A stretch of DNA of 64,000 nucleotides from JAUVUV01 sp964548275 (GCA_964548275.1 CAZJQI010000008.1:1-64000), one strand, 5' to 3'; shown: positions 53,737 to 62,644, counted from the first letter of the stretch. Notes: generated from the sequence alone by a model not told the origin. Made by a program: numbers and translations.

Positions 53737-55599
53737 ATGCCCGCTACTATCCGTCTGTTAGATGAAAATACCAAGAACCTGATCGCCGCCGGGGAGGTTA
53801 TCGAGCGTCCGGCCTCGGTGGTAAAGGAACTGATTGAAAACTCCCTCGACTCAGGCGCACGCAGGATCACGATCGAATGCGAGGGGGCGGGCAGCCGCTT
53901 GATAAGGGTTATCGACGACGGCTGCGGGATGGGGCCTGAGGATGCAGAACTGGCGTTATGCCGCCATGCGACAAGCAAGATCGACTCCGCGGACGATCTG
54001 AAAAATATCGCAACCATGGGCTTTCGAGGTGAGGCACTGCCTAGTATCTCCGCGGTGAGCAGGTTTGAACTGGAAACCTGCAGCCGGGATGATCCCTGCG
54101 GCAGTTTACTGATTGTCGAGGGCGGTAAGACTGTTGAGATCTCCGCTACCTCTCGCGCTCCCGGAACCATGGCTACAGTGCGCAATCTTTTTTTCAATGT
54201 GCCGGCCAGGCGCAAGTTTCTTAAAAGCGATCAGACAGAGCTGCGCCATATCGTCCGGGTTGTTACAAGTATCGCAATCGCCCAGATCGAGACCGCATTC
54301 AAGCTGACTCACGAGGGCAGGGAAATCTTTTCTGTACCTGCCTGCGATTCTGTAGCTGATCGCGTGGAGGAAATCTACGGCAAAAGGAGCCAGGGTAAGT
54401 ACCTGCCGGTAATTTACGAGCGCGGAGATTTCGTGGTTGGCGGGCTGATAGCCACCCCGGACTCGGTTTCTGGCACCCGGCCCGAACAGTACATGTTTAT
54501 CAACAGACGCCCCTTTCACAGCCGTGCGGCGGCCCATGCGGTCCGCCAGGGATACCAGAGCACGATCCCGGATTCGGCACAGCCTTCTTTTTTCCTCTTT
54601 CTCACCATGGACCCAGCCGAAATCGATATAAACGTGCATCCAGCAAAGCTCGAGGTGCGTTTCCGCGATGAGGGATTGGTCTATTCCATGGTACACAAGG
54701 CAGTCCAGGAGGGATTGCGCCGGGAGGGAGCCATACCTGAACTCGAGTCAAGCGTTGGTGGTAAACTCATCTCCCTGAGCCCTTTAGTCACTTCGCGGCC
54801 AGGCGGCACAAAACTCCGGGGCAGGATCAATGACAGCGGGCTCGCTTCGGCAAGAAAGGCCGGCGCTTACCAGACCTCCTTTCTGATACCGCTGTCTCGC
54901 CCCTTCTCAGCTCGTGGCCCAACCACGGATCAAGAAAAAGGCCTTTTCCCCGAAACCATGGCTGAAGAGGAAACAAAAAAGGGCGCCGATCAAGTTGAAA
55001 AAGCTGCGGAATCAATTCCTGTTGATGCTGCGCTGCCATCGATCTGGCAGCTTCACAACCGTTATATTTTTGTCGAGACCAAAACAGGCTGTCTGGTTAT
55101 CGACCAGCATGCGGCACACGAAAGAATACTCTTCGACAAGATAATGGACGATTTAAAAGACAAGCGGATCACCAGGCAGCGGCTTCTTTTTCCTGTCACC
55201 TTGCAGTTAACACCGGAAGAGCACGTGGCGGTAGAGGAGTTCAGGGCGATTCTGGAGCAGGCCGGGTTTGAAGTTGAGCAGTTCAGCGGACGTACGATTG
55301 TCGTACGCTCAGTGCCAACCCTGGAAAACCTGGGCAGCGTGGAGAATTTTTTCCGTGAGCTTTTACAGGACCTGGTCAGGGAGGGCCAGGGTTCCACCAG
55401 CACTCGCCATCAGACCTTGGCCCGCTCTCTGGCCTGCCGAGCAGCGATTAAAGCCGGCAAGGAACTTTCCATGCGCGAAATAAACGAGCTTATCGACCAG
55501 CTTTTCGCCACTCAACTGCCATACGCTGATGTTCACGGACGCAACACGATAGTAGGGCTCACTCTGGAGGAACTCGACAAGAGGTTTGGCAGAAGTTGA
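53737..55599 (+). CDS. mutL: DNA mismatch repair protein MutL
   Basis: The 620-residue protein has the GHKL ATPase N-terminus (AAGEVIERPASVVKELIENSLDSGA, DDGCGM, ATSKI, TMGFRGEALPSI) and a C-terminal dimer domain. The endonuclease motif is DQHAAHERILFD, with Asp in the place of the last Glu of DQHA(X)2E(X)4E. ACRAAIKAG is present. The zinc-site motif usually written CPHGRP reads DVHGRN here, so nickase activity is uncertain. Residues about 345-430 are a Lys/Glu-rich linker. The start ATG has GGGAG upstream. It heads a run mutL-miaA-bshA-nadC-birA-coaX with small gaps. Confidence 0.94.
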   Translation: MPATIRLLDENTKNLIAAGEVIERPASVVKELIENSLDSGARRITIECEGAGSRLIRVIDDGCGMGPEDAELALCRHATSKIDSADDLKNIATMGFRGEALPSISAVSRFELETCSRDDPCGSLLIVEGGKTVEISATSRAPGTMATVRNLFFNVPARRKFLKSDQTELRHIVRVVTSIAIAQIETAFKLTHEGREIFSVPACDSVADRVEEIYGKRSQGKYLPVIYERGDFVVGGLIATPDSVSGTRPEQYMFINRRPFHSRAAAHAVRQGYQSTIPDSAQPSFFLFLTMDPAEIDINVHPAKLEVRFRDEGLVYSMVHKAVQEGLRREGAIPELESSVGGKLISLSPLVTSRPGGTKLRGRINDSGLASARKAGAYQTSFLIPLSRPFSARGPTTDQEKGLFPETMAEEETKKGADQVEKAAESIPVDAALPSIWQLHNRYIFVETKTGCLVIDQHAAHERILFDKIMDDLKDKRITRQRLLFPVTLQLTPEEHVAVEEFRAILEQAGFEVEQFSGRTIVVRSVPTLENLGSVENFFRELLQDLVREGQGSTSTRHQTLARSLACRAAIKAGKELSMREINELIDQLFATQLPYADVHGRNTIVGLTLEELDKRFGRS

Positions 55600-56525
55600 T
55601 CCCGATCCTGATAGTGGCCGGTCCGACTGCCTCCGGGAAATCGAAGCTCGCAGTGGAGCTTGCCCGGAAGTTGGACGGCGAAATAATCTCGGCCGATTCG
55701 CGCCAGATCTACAGAGGTCTTGATGCGGGAACGGTCAAACCATCAAAGGAAGAGCGGGCACGGGTGAGACACCACCTGATCGATATTATCGATCCGGTGG
55801 AGAAATACAATGCCGGAAGATTCGCTCGCGATGCCGCCGGGGTAATCGAAAAGCTGGTTAACGAAAGAAAGACACCGATAGTATGCGGTGGAACGGGATT
55901 CTACATCCAGGCGCTGGTTCGACCGTTTTTCTCTGAACCCGAATCCTTGGATCGGAGAAAAGAGAAGGTGCGTCTCAGGCTGAAAGAAATGTATGAAAAA
56001 AAAGGAGCGGAAGCCCTTCATGGAGAACTGGCCGAACTGGACCCGGAGAGCGCAGCAAGGCTTCACCCCAACGATTTCCAGCGTGTAAGCCGAGCCCTGG
56101 AACTCTATTACCTTTCGGGCCGGACAATGACCCAGCTTCTATCCGAGCCCAAGGCCGAAAGTCCTTATATGCCTTTCACGATCCTTCTCGATCCGCAGGC
56201 TGACCAGTTGAAAGAAGCTATTCACTTCAGAAGTAAAAGATTGTTCAACTCCGGCTGGCCTGAGGAAGTAAGAGCTTTGTTAGCCTCTGGAGTCCGCCCC
56301 GACGCTCCTGGACTGCAAAGCCTTGGCTACAACGAAGTTATAGACCTGGTAAAGGGCAAAGTAGGCCGGAAAGAGACCCTGGAGAAAATTATCAGAAAAA
56401 CCTGGCAGTACGCCCGCCGCCAGCGTAGCTGGTTCAAGGTTCGGCATGCTGAGATGAATGTTGATCCGAAAAATCTCGCTCCCGAGGAGATAATCTCTCT
56501 GTGGAGCGCTCATTGCTCACGATAA
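55596..56525 (+). CDS. miaA: tRNA dimethylallyltransferase
   Basis: This 309-residue enzyme transfers the dimethylallyl group to A37 of tRNAs reading UNN codons. Seen: P-loop AGPTASGKSKLA at the N-terminus, ISADSRQIYRGLDAGTVKPS, HHLIDIIDP, VCGGTGFYIQAL, and QYARRQRSWF at the end. The TTG start at 55596 overlaps the TGA stop of mutL by four bases, which indicates translational coupling. Its product feeds MiaB (48462). A mutL-miaA pair is widely conserved in bacteria. Confidence 0.95.
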   Translation: MIPILIVAGPTASGKSKLAVELARKLDGEIISADSRQIYRGLDAGTVKPSKEERARVRHHLIDIIDPVEKYNAGRFARDAAGVIEKLVNERKTPIVCGGTGFYIQALVRPFFSEPESLDRRKEKVRLRLKEMYEKKGAEALHGELAELDPESAARLHPNDFQRVSRALELYYLSGRTMTQLLSEPKAESPYMPFTILLDPQADQLKEAIHFRSKRLFNSGWPEEVRALLASGVRPDAPGLQSLGYNEVIDLVKGKVGRKETLEKIIRKTWQYARRQRSWFKVRHAEMNVDPKNLAPEEIISLWSAHCSR

Positions 56526-56543
56526 ATAAGACTACAGGAAGTT

Positions 56544-57692
56544 ATGCCTTCAGCGAAAAAAAATCTGAAAATAGGAATCACCTGCTACCCGACATTCGGG
56601 GGCAGCGGAGTTCTGGCCACAGAACTCGGTAAACAGTTGGCCCAGCACGGCCATGAAATACACATTATTTCCTACGCCCTGCCATACAGGCTAAAAGGCT
56701 TTTACAGCAACGTTTTTTTTCATGAAGTGCAGGTTTCCGCTTACCCGCTGTTCGAGTACCAGCCTTATACCTTGTCCCTGGCAGTGAAAATGCACGATGT
56801 CGCGCTGGAATACGGCCTTGACCTTCTTCACGTACATTATGCGATCCCGCATGCCACAAGCGCCTGGATTGTCAAAGAGATGCTGGGCAAGAACCACCCG
56901 ATAAAGGTAATTACAACTCTCCACGGTACTGACATCACTCTTGTCGGCCGGGAAGAGAGTTTCAGGTCGATTACCCGGTTCAGTATAGATAAATCAGACG
57001 GGGTGACTGCGGTAAGCCGCTATCTTTACCGGCAAACAGTTGAGGAGCTTAAAGTAAACAAGCAGATCGAGATCATTCCGAATTTCGTGGATACGGAACT
57101 TTTCAAGCACGTGGATGAGCACGACTGCACCCGCTCCATGCTTGCCCAGCCGGACGAAAGGATAATCATGCATATTTCGAACATGAGGCCGGTGAAAAGG
57201 CTGCCGGATGTTATCCGGGTTTTTGCTAATGTTGCAAAAAAAGTGAAAGTGCGGCTGATATTGATTGGTGACGGCCCTGACCGGGCAGGAGCGCACAAGC
57301 TTGCCGAGGAACTGGGAGTAAGTGACCGGGTGGTGTTTCTTGGCGCTCAGGAATCGATTGCCAGCCTGCTTAATTGCGCAGATATCGCTTTGCAGCCAAG
57401 CGCCTTGGAAAGTTTCGGTCTGTCAATCCTGGAGGCTCTTTCTGTTGGTGCGCCGGTTATCAGTACACGCTGCGGCGGTCCTGAAGAGGTGGTCGTCCAC
57501 GGTGAATGCGGTTATCTTTCAGAAATCGGGGATGTGGAGGATATGAGCAGAAACTGTCTTCGTCTTCTTAAAGACCAGAAACTGTATAACGAGTTCAGCA
57601 AAAAGGCCAGGCAGCGCGCGGTGGAAAATTATGAGATCCAGAAAATAACCCGGCGCTATGAAGATTTTTATTACAACGTGCTTGGCTGCTGA
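56544..57692 (+). CDS. bshA: N-acetyl-alpha-D-glucosaminyl L-malate synthase
   Basis: The 382-residue GT4 glycosyltransferase makes GlcNAc-malate, the first step of bacillithiol synthesis. BshA features are KIGITCYPTFGGSGVLATELG, LLHVHYAIPHATSAW, TTLHGTDITLVG, the GT-B nucleotide-sugar site QPSALESFGLSILEAL and GAPVISTRCGGPEEVV. Length and start fit the family. It starts 18 bases after miaA with GGAAG before the ATG. With bshC at 23399 it points to a bacillithiol redox system; no bshB deacetylase is seen in the window. Confidence 0.94.
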   Translation: MPSAKKNLKIGITCYPTFGGSGVLATELGKQLAQHGHEIHIISYALPYRLKGFYSNVFFHEVQVSAYPLFEYQPYTLSLAVKMHDVALEYGLDLLHVHYAIPHATSAWIVKEMLGKNHPIKVITTLHGTDITLVGREESFRSITRFSIDKSDGVTAVSRYLYRQTVEELKVNKQIEIIPNFVDTELFKHVDEHDCTRSMLAQPDERIIMHISNMRPVKRLPDVIRVFANVAKKVKVRLILIGDGPDRAGAHKLAEELGVSDRVVFLGAQESIASLLNCADIALQPSALESFGLSILEALSVGAPVISTRCGGPEEVVVHGECGYLSEIGDVEDMSRNCLRLLKDQKLYNEFSKKARQRAVENYEIQKITRRYEDFYYNVLGC

Positions 57693-57738
57693 AGTTCTCT
57701 CAACTGGCCCGGGACGAATTTAACTTCTGGAGAACTGT

Positions 57739-58596
57739 TTGGAATTAAGCGAACAAACCAAGGAACTAATCAGCAAAGCATTAGCTGAAGATATCGGTAG
57801 CGGCGACTACACCACGTTGTGGTCCGTGCCTGGTGATCATAGAACTACGGCCAGGATTATCGCTCGGGGCACTGGAATTGTCGCCGGCATGCCGGTGGCC
57901 AAGTATCTTGTCACGCGGTTCGACCCGGAACCGGTCCTGGAATCGGCGACCCCGGACGGCCAGATAACAACTGCCGGGCAGGTGGTGATAGAGCTGACAG
58001 GTTTGACCAGACATCTTCTGAGCATTGAGCGTTCCCTGCTCAATTTTCTTCAACGGCTCTCCGGTATTGCCACCCTGACCCGCAGGTTTGTCGACAGGGT
58101 CGAAGGCACAGGTGTGAAAATCCTCGATACACGCAAAACCACTCCCGGTTTGAGAGAACTCGAAAAGTATGCTGTGAGAGTTGGTGGCGGTTTCAACCAC
58201 CGCCTCGGACTCTACGATTACGTGTTGCTCAAGGAAAACCATATCTCCGCCGCAGGAGGAATTACTAAGGCTGTCCAGGCGGTGAAAAAGGCGAATCACC
58301 GGAACCTGCCGGTCGAGGTCGAGACCTGCACACTGGATGAAGTGCGCGAAGCGTTGAAAGCAGGGGTTTCGCGGATCATGCTTGATAACATGACAGTGGA
58401 GCAGATGAAAGTTGCGGTGGAGCTTATCCGCAACATCGATGCCCGCCCTGTCCCGGAGATAGAGGCCAGCGGCGACATTAATTTAAAAACCGTCATGGAG
58501 GTAGCCGCAACCGGGGTGGATTTTATTTCAGTCGGTACGTTGACCCACTCCGCGCCTGTGCTGAACTTAACCATGATTATTGAGCCCGGCCTGTAA
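57739..58596 (+). CDS. nadC: Nicotinate-nucleotide pyrophosphorylase (carboxylating)
   Basis: The 285-residue enzyme converts quinolinate and PRPP to nicotinate mononucleotide in NAD synthesis. Family motifs are ALAEDIGSGDYTT near the N-terminus, SIERSLLNFLQRLSGIATLT, ILDTRKTTPGLRELEKYAV, GGGFNHRLGLYDYVLLKENH, and VEVETCTLDEV with IMLDNM. It begins with TTG at 57739, preceded by CTGGAGAA about nine bases upstream. It lies between bshA and birA, a cofactor-focused part of the run. Confidence 0.95.
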   Translation: MELSEQTKELISKALAEDIGSGDYTTLWSVPGDHRTTARIIARGTGIVAGMPVAKYLVTRFDPEPVLESATPDGQITTAGQVVIELTGLTRHLLSIERSLLNFLQRLSGIATLTRRFVDRVEGTGVKILDTRKTTPGLRELEKYAVRVGGGFNHRLGLYDYVLLKENHISAAGGITKAVQAVKKANHRNLPVEVETCTLDEVREALKAGVSRIMLDNMTVEQMKVAVELIRNIDARPVPEIEASGDINLKTVMEVAATGVDFISVGTLTHSAPVLNLTMIIEPGL

Positions 58597-58622
58597 TCTG
58601 CAGGCAGAAAGGCTCGCCGACC

Positions 58623-59663
58623 ATGTTTGCATACTGCCTTGAAAAAAAGCTTATCGAAATTTTTAAAAATAACAGGCACCGATACCTGGATGAAAAGACC
58701 CTGTTGAAAGAGTTCGGCCTGGCCGAGGAGCTGAACGTTGACACTGAAAGTGATCAGGACTTGGAGCGAACAATCGATATCCTCAGGCTTCAGGGCTACG
58801 AAATCGATGGAGACCTGACAAGGGGCTGGATCCTGATCAGCCTGCCGCCGGACAGCCTGAATTACTTTGAGCTGGAAAGCGCCCTTAAAACGACTTTCCT
58901 GGGCAAATGCCTCTTTACCTACCGGATTATCGGCTCCACAAACGCGACTGCCAAAATGCTGGCTGAAACCGGTGCTCCGGATGGGTCGCTGCTCGTGGCA
59001 GAGGAGCAACGGCAGGGCAGGGGGCGTTTCGGAAACTCGTGGCACTCACCGGCAGGAGGGGGTATCTGGGCCAGCCTTATCCTGCGTCCGGGAATCAAGC
59101 CCGCGCAATTAGGCAGCCTGGTTTTGCTGGCGTCATTGAGTATCTGCCTTGCAATTGAGGAGCGTACCGGTTTCAAGCCGCGGATCAAGTGGCCCAACGA
59201 TCTTTACCTCAACGACAGGAAGCTGGGCGGCGTGCTCTGTGAGGCAGACTGGGTTGGCAGCGAACTGAAATACGTTATTCTCGGTTTCGGGGTTAACGTA
59301 AATATAAAGCGTTTCCCTGCTGAACTCGAAAATTCCGCCACTTCGTTATTGCTTGCCGCTAAGGGAAAGAAAGTTTACCGGATCGGTCTTCTGGCCGAAA
59401 TCATGGACAGGCTCGAAGAAGGGTATTTCCAGTTCCTGGCCGATGGATTCGCTTCATTTCTTCCCAGGGTGCAGGTGCGAGACTATCTGCGCAACCGAAC
59501 AGTCGAGATAGAACTCGACAATAGCGAAACCGTGGGAGGTATTGCCAGGGGAATTGACGAGCGCGGCGCTCTTCTTCTCGAAACCCCGGGCGGGCAGCGC
59601 TTTGTGAAAATCACCCAGGGCCGTGTTCTGCACTGGAAAGGCTCTGAAATTCAAACCGGATAA
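58623..59663 (+). CDS. birA: Biotin-[acetyl-CoA-carboxylase] ligase with a helix-turn-helix-like N-terminus
   Basis: The 346-residue protein attaches biotin to carboxyl-carrier proteins. The catalytic domain contains GSTNATAKMLAE, EEQRQGRGRFGNSWHSP (the GRGRxGxxW biotinyl-AMP motif), IKWPNDLYL, KLGGVLCEA and GFGVNVN. The first 75 residues resemble the winged-helix regulator domain of bifunctional BirA, so it may also repress biotin genes; no biotin gene or operator is visible here. The ATG at 58623 follows AAAGGCTCG weakly. It is 26 bases after nadC and 17 before coaX. Confidence 0.93.
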   Translation: MFAYCLEKKLIEIFKNNRHRYLDEKTLLKEFGLAEELNVDTESDQDLERTIDILRLQGYEIDGDLTRGWILISLPPDSLNYFELESALKTTFLGKCLFTYRIIGSTNATAKMLAETGAPDGSLLVAEEQRQGRGRFGNSWHSPAGGGIWASLILRPGIKPAQLGSLVLLASLSICLAIEERTGFKPRIKWPNDLYLNDRKLGGVLCEADWVGSELKYVILGFGVNVNIKRFPAELENSATSLLLAAKGKKVYRIGLLAEIMDRLEEGYFQFLADGFASFLPRVQVRDYLRNRTVEIELDNSETVGGIARGIDERGALLLETPGGQRFVKITQGRVLHWKGSEIQTG

Positions 59664-59680
59664 TTAAAAATGGTGGGAAA

Positions 59681-60451
59681 ATGATCCTCGCTTTTGATAT
59701 CGGCAATACGCATATCGTGATGGGACTTTATCAAGGCATGAAGCTGATTCACCACTGGCGGTTCGACAGCAAAATCGACCGAACTGTGGATGATTACGGC
59801 CATCTCGTGCTATACATGCTTGAACGTGTGTCCAAAGTAAATAAGGTAAAGGGAGTGGTGATCGGATCGGTGGTGCCCATGCTGACTTATGTGTTCGAGA
59901 AACTCTCTCGCCGCTACTTTAAAGTAAATCCGCGGCTGGTGGACGGAAAAGCTGATCTTGGGATAACTTACGAGGTCAATTCTCCACATGAACTTATCGG
60001 TTCGGACCGTATCGCAAATGCCCTGGCAGTCAGGGAGCGCTATCACGAGAACTGCATCGTGGTGGATGTGGGCACAGCCACTACTTTCGATCTGATCTCT
60101 GCGAAAGGAGCCTACCTCGGCGGTGTAATCGCACCCGGAATCAGAACCTGTGCCGAAGCCCTGATAGAAAAAGCAGCAATGCTTTCCAGAGTGGAAATCG
60201 AAGCCCCGGCCAAGGTGATCGGCAAGGATACGAAAACCATGATGCAATCGGGGATATTTTACGGGGCAATCTGCCAGATCGATGGTATAGTGGAAAGGTT
60301 AAAGCAGGAATGGGGTGTCGGGTGCAAAGTCATCGCCACCGGCGGGTTTGTCAGCATGATTGCTAAATTCAGCCGCCAGATTGACACAGTTGATCCAAAC
60401 CTCACTCTCGACGGTTTGCGAATCGCGTTCGACAAACTGGCAAAAAAGTAA
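59681..60451 (+). CDS. coaX: Type III pantothenate kinase
   Basis: The 256-residue kinase phosphorylates pantothenate in coenzyme A synthesis. ASKHA-fold marks are AFDIGNTHIVMGLY (phosphate 1 loop), SVVPMLTYVFEKL, GSDRIANALAV, CIVVDVGTATTFDLI (phosphate 2 loop) and GGVIAPGIRTCAEAL. A GGTGGG stretch precedes the ATG. The gene closes the mutL run; repeat copy 7 begins 26 bases later. The birA-coaX order is common in bacteria. Confidence 0.95.
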   Translation: MILAFDIGNTHIVMGLYQGMKLIHHWRFDSKIDRTVDDYGHLVLYMLERVSKVNKVKGVVIGSVVPMLTYVFEKLSRRYFKVNPRLVDGKADLGITYEVNSPHELIGSDRIANALAVRERYHENCIVVDVGTATTFDLISAKGAYLGGVIAPGIRTCAEALIEKAAMLSRVEIEAPAKVIGKDTKTMMQSGIFYGAICQIDGIVERLKQEWGVGCKVIATGGFVSMIAKFSRQIDTVDPNLTLDGLRIAFDKLAKK

Positions 60452-60476
60452 CTGTTTCGTCCTTTACTTTGGTTTC

Positions 60477-60944
60477 TTTAATCGAAAAGAATTCCCCGAA
60501 GCTCTGCTTTGGTGTAAATTGCTTTATGGTTTTATCCTTGTTTTCATAGAGTTGCCTCGTGACACATACAATATTTATTCTCATCCTTCACAATTCGGGA
60601 AGAATGGGATTTAAACCTGGGGATCTTATTTCAGATCGTGCTTGAAAGCCACCATTCCCTCCTAACAAGGGGGTACATTCCAAATTTTCCCCTATCAAGG
60701 GGGTTCATTCCAATTCCCTCCTAACAAGGGGGTACATTCCAAATTTTCTCCTATCAAGGGGGTTCATTCCAATTCCCCCCTATCAAGGGGGGACATTCCA
60801 AATTCCCCCCTATCAAGGGGGGAGACAGGGGGGTGTTATATTAAACAGTTGGGGTTTGGTACCCGAAATCGGGATCACGAATTTCAGGGATTCACACAAA
60901 AATTACACTGATACTCCGAGGCTTACCGCGGGGTAGTTCATTTA
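60477..60944 (+). repeat. Modular GC-hairpin repeat, copy 7
   Basis: All modules are present: AATTCCCCGAAGCTCTGCTTTGG, the CACAATTCGGGAAGAATGGG block, TTTCAGATCGTGCTTGAAAG, six hairpin units at about 60652-60830 (units 1-2 and 3-4 form a near-perfect duplicated pair), the GAGACAGGGGGGTGTTATAT block, GAAATCGGGATCACGAATTT and a diverged tail hairpin ending in GTAGTTCATTTA. The gap from 60452 to 61108 holds no gene. Confidence 0.92.
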
Positions 60945-61108
60945 TAAACAAGTATTTTTTCCAAAATATTTCTTTGGAAGTTGAACAAGTTATTAACAAA
61001 AAGAGTCTTTAAACCAGGTCCAATTTCTGCCTTGCCAGTTTAAACCCGCCTTCATCCCAGCCTAATAAAAGGCAGTATTAGATAAAATGGCAACAAATGG
61101 AGAATTAA

Positions 61109-61813
61109 ATGGGTCAGATGACTAAAGATGAACTTCACCAGTATGATGGAAAACAGGGGAACAAGGCTTACGTGGCCTTTGAAGGGAAGATTTACGATCT
61201 TACCGGAAGCAAGCTCTGGAAAAACGGGGTTCACCTGAAGACCCACCATGCAGGCCACGACCTGACTTTGGCCATGAAAGCCGCACCGCACGGCCCACAG
61301 GTAATGGAGCGTTATGAGGCGGTTGCAGAATTGGTCGAGGAGAAAGCGGTTGAAGCCGCAAAGCCGGCGCTGAAAACCCCGGGCAAGCTCGCGACAATGA
61401 TCCTGGACCGGCACCCTCATCCCATTTCAGTGCATTTCCCGATAGCCCTGAGCATCAGCGCTGCGTTGTTGTCAATCCTCAGTCTTTATATACCGAACCA
61501 CGCGCTTGAAAAAGCCGCTTTTTATAACATGATTTTCGCAGCAGTGACCACACCGGTATCCATCTTTACCGGTGTTTTAAGCTGGTATTACAATTACAGC
61601 GGCATCTGGACTCACATCTACCGCATGAAAATCCTTCTCTCAATCGTTCTGATGGTATTATTTGCCGCTGCCTTGATTGTACATTTTGGTTTTCTCACCA
61701 GTGGTGAGAATGGTGGATTCTGGTACTGGCTCTACACAATGAGCGTTCTTTTCATGGCTCCAACAGTGATGGGCCTTGGTTATTACGGTGGAAAAATAAC
61801 TTTTCCCTCTTAA
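61109..61813 (+). CDS. Membrane protein: cytochrome-b5-like heme domain fused to DUF2231
   Basis: The 234-residue protein has an N-terminal cytochrome-b5/heme-steroid-binding domain (residues 5-75; YVAFEGKIYDLTGSKLW and GVHLKTHHAGHDLT with candidate heme ligands His50 and His61 in APHGP). It is followed by a DUF2231 domain with about four membrane helices (residues 98-228; HPHPISVHFPIALSISAALL). Two further His-Pro pairs at the membrane start may bind another heme. It may move electrons at the inner membrane; this is inference. The ATG at 61109 has weak AATGGAG upstream. It lies nine bases before a ferritin-like gene. Confidence 0.85.
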   Translation: MGQMTKDELHQYDGKQGNKAYVAFEGKIYDLTGSKLWKNGVHLKTHHAGHDLTLAMKAAPHGPQVMERYEAVAELVEEKAVEAAKPALKTPGKLATMILDRHPHPISVHFPIALSISAALLSILSLYIPNHALEKAAFYNMIFAAVTTPVSIFTGVLSWYYNYSGIWTHIYRMKILLSIVLMVLFAAALIVHFGFLTSGENGGFWYWLYTMSVLFMAPTVMGLGYYGGKITFPS

Positions 61814-61822
61814 CGGGAGTTT

Positions 61823-62344
61823 ATGGCTATGGATAAATCAGAGATAAAGCAACTGGAAAATATGATTGAAGTTGTGATGTGTTTCATCCCAAAGGAGCGG
61901 CAGGCTCATGATGTTTTCATGAATGCCTCGAAGGAATCCAAATTAGAGATGGCGCGGGTTCTTTTCGAAACCTTGGCAAATCAGGAGGAACAGCACGAGT
62001 CCAGGTTGCGGGCCACCCTGGAACTGCTCAAACAGGAACTGGATGAGGCAAAGGGGAAAGAGGTGCCGGATATAGGCATGGACCACATGGAAGATGAAGA
62101 GATACCTGCGGAAGAGAGAATCAGGGACATCGAGCGGGCGATGGAAGTGGTGATGCGGATGATCCCCAAGGAGCACGCTCTCAGCCAGTTATACCTTTCT
62201 ACTGCAAAACAGGCAAGAAGAGAATTCACCAGAACACTATTCGAGTGGCTTGCCGACCAGGAAAAACAGCACGAATCCAAGCTCCGCGGAATACTCGACC
62301 TGCTTAAAATGCAGGCTCACGAGATCAGGCATAAGCAGGATTGA
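61823..62344 (+). CDS. Internally duplicated ferritin-like protein
   Basis: The 173-residue protein has two similar halves, about residues 7-70 and 99-167. Each half carries (E)VVMxxIPKE, a helix with (V/T)LFExLAxQE, and an ExxH motif, EEQHESRL in the first and EKQHESKL in the second. The pattern suits a rubrerythrin/ferritin-like four-helix bundle made by duplication of a two-helix hairpin, with Glu and His as di-iron ligands. The function could be peroxide reduction or iron handling. Starts at 61823 and 61829 are both possible after GGGAG. It is very likely cotranscribed with the cytochrome-b5/DUF2231 gene and is followed by a terminator. Confidence 0.75.
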   Translation: MAMDKSEIKQLENMIEVVMCFIPKERQAHDVFMNASKESKLEMARVLFETLANQEEQHESRLRATLELLKQELDEAKGKEVPDIGMDHMEDEEIPAEERIRDIERAMEVVMRMIPKEHALSQLYLSTAKQARREFTRTLFEWLADQEKQHESKLRGILDLLKMQAHEIRHKQD

Positions 62345-62644
62345 GGCAAGCCAGGCTGATGTTCGATAAAAAGTGGTAGGGGTAACTAATCGATATTATA
62401 CCGGCAGTGCTCTCGAGCCGCTGCCGGTTTTTATCATCAGGATATTGGGTAAGGCGATTACACCTGAATATACTTCTGGTTTAAGGGATAAGTAATTTTG
62501 GGCTTTACAAATCATATCTATTATATTATATATATATTATAATAGAGAGTATATTAAGATTGATCAAACTTTAGCGAATTAACCCGGATTTTACGCGGGC
62601 TGTCTAAAACGGTGCCTGCGCTGTTAACTGCTGGAGGGAATTCA
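62345..62644. other. Intergenic region before nifU
   Basis: After the terminator the region is very AT-rich, with a run of TA repeats and a TATAAT at 62538-62543 that could belong to a nifU promoter. No good -35 is seen, and no Fe-S regulator site is recognised. Confidence 0.5.
62399..62432 (+). terminator. Rho-independent terminator after the ferritin-like gene
   Basis: CCGGCAG (62401-62407) pairs with CTGCCGG (62421-62427), followed by five T residues. It separates the membrane/ferritin pair from nifU. Confidence 0.85.
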
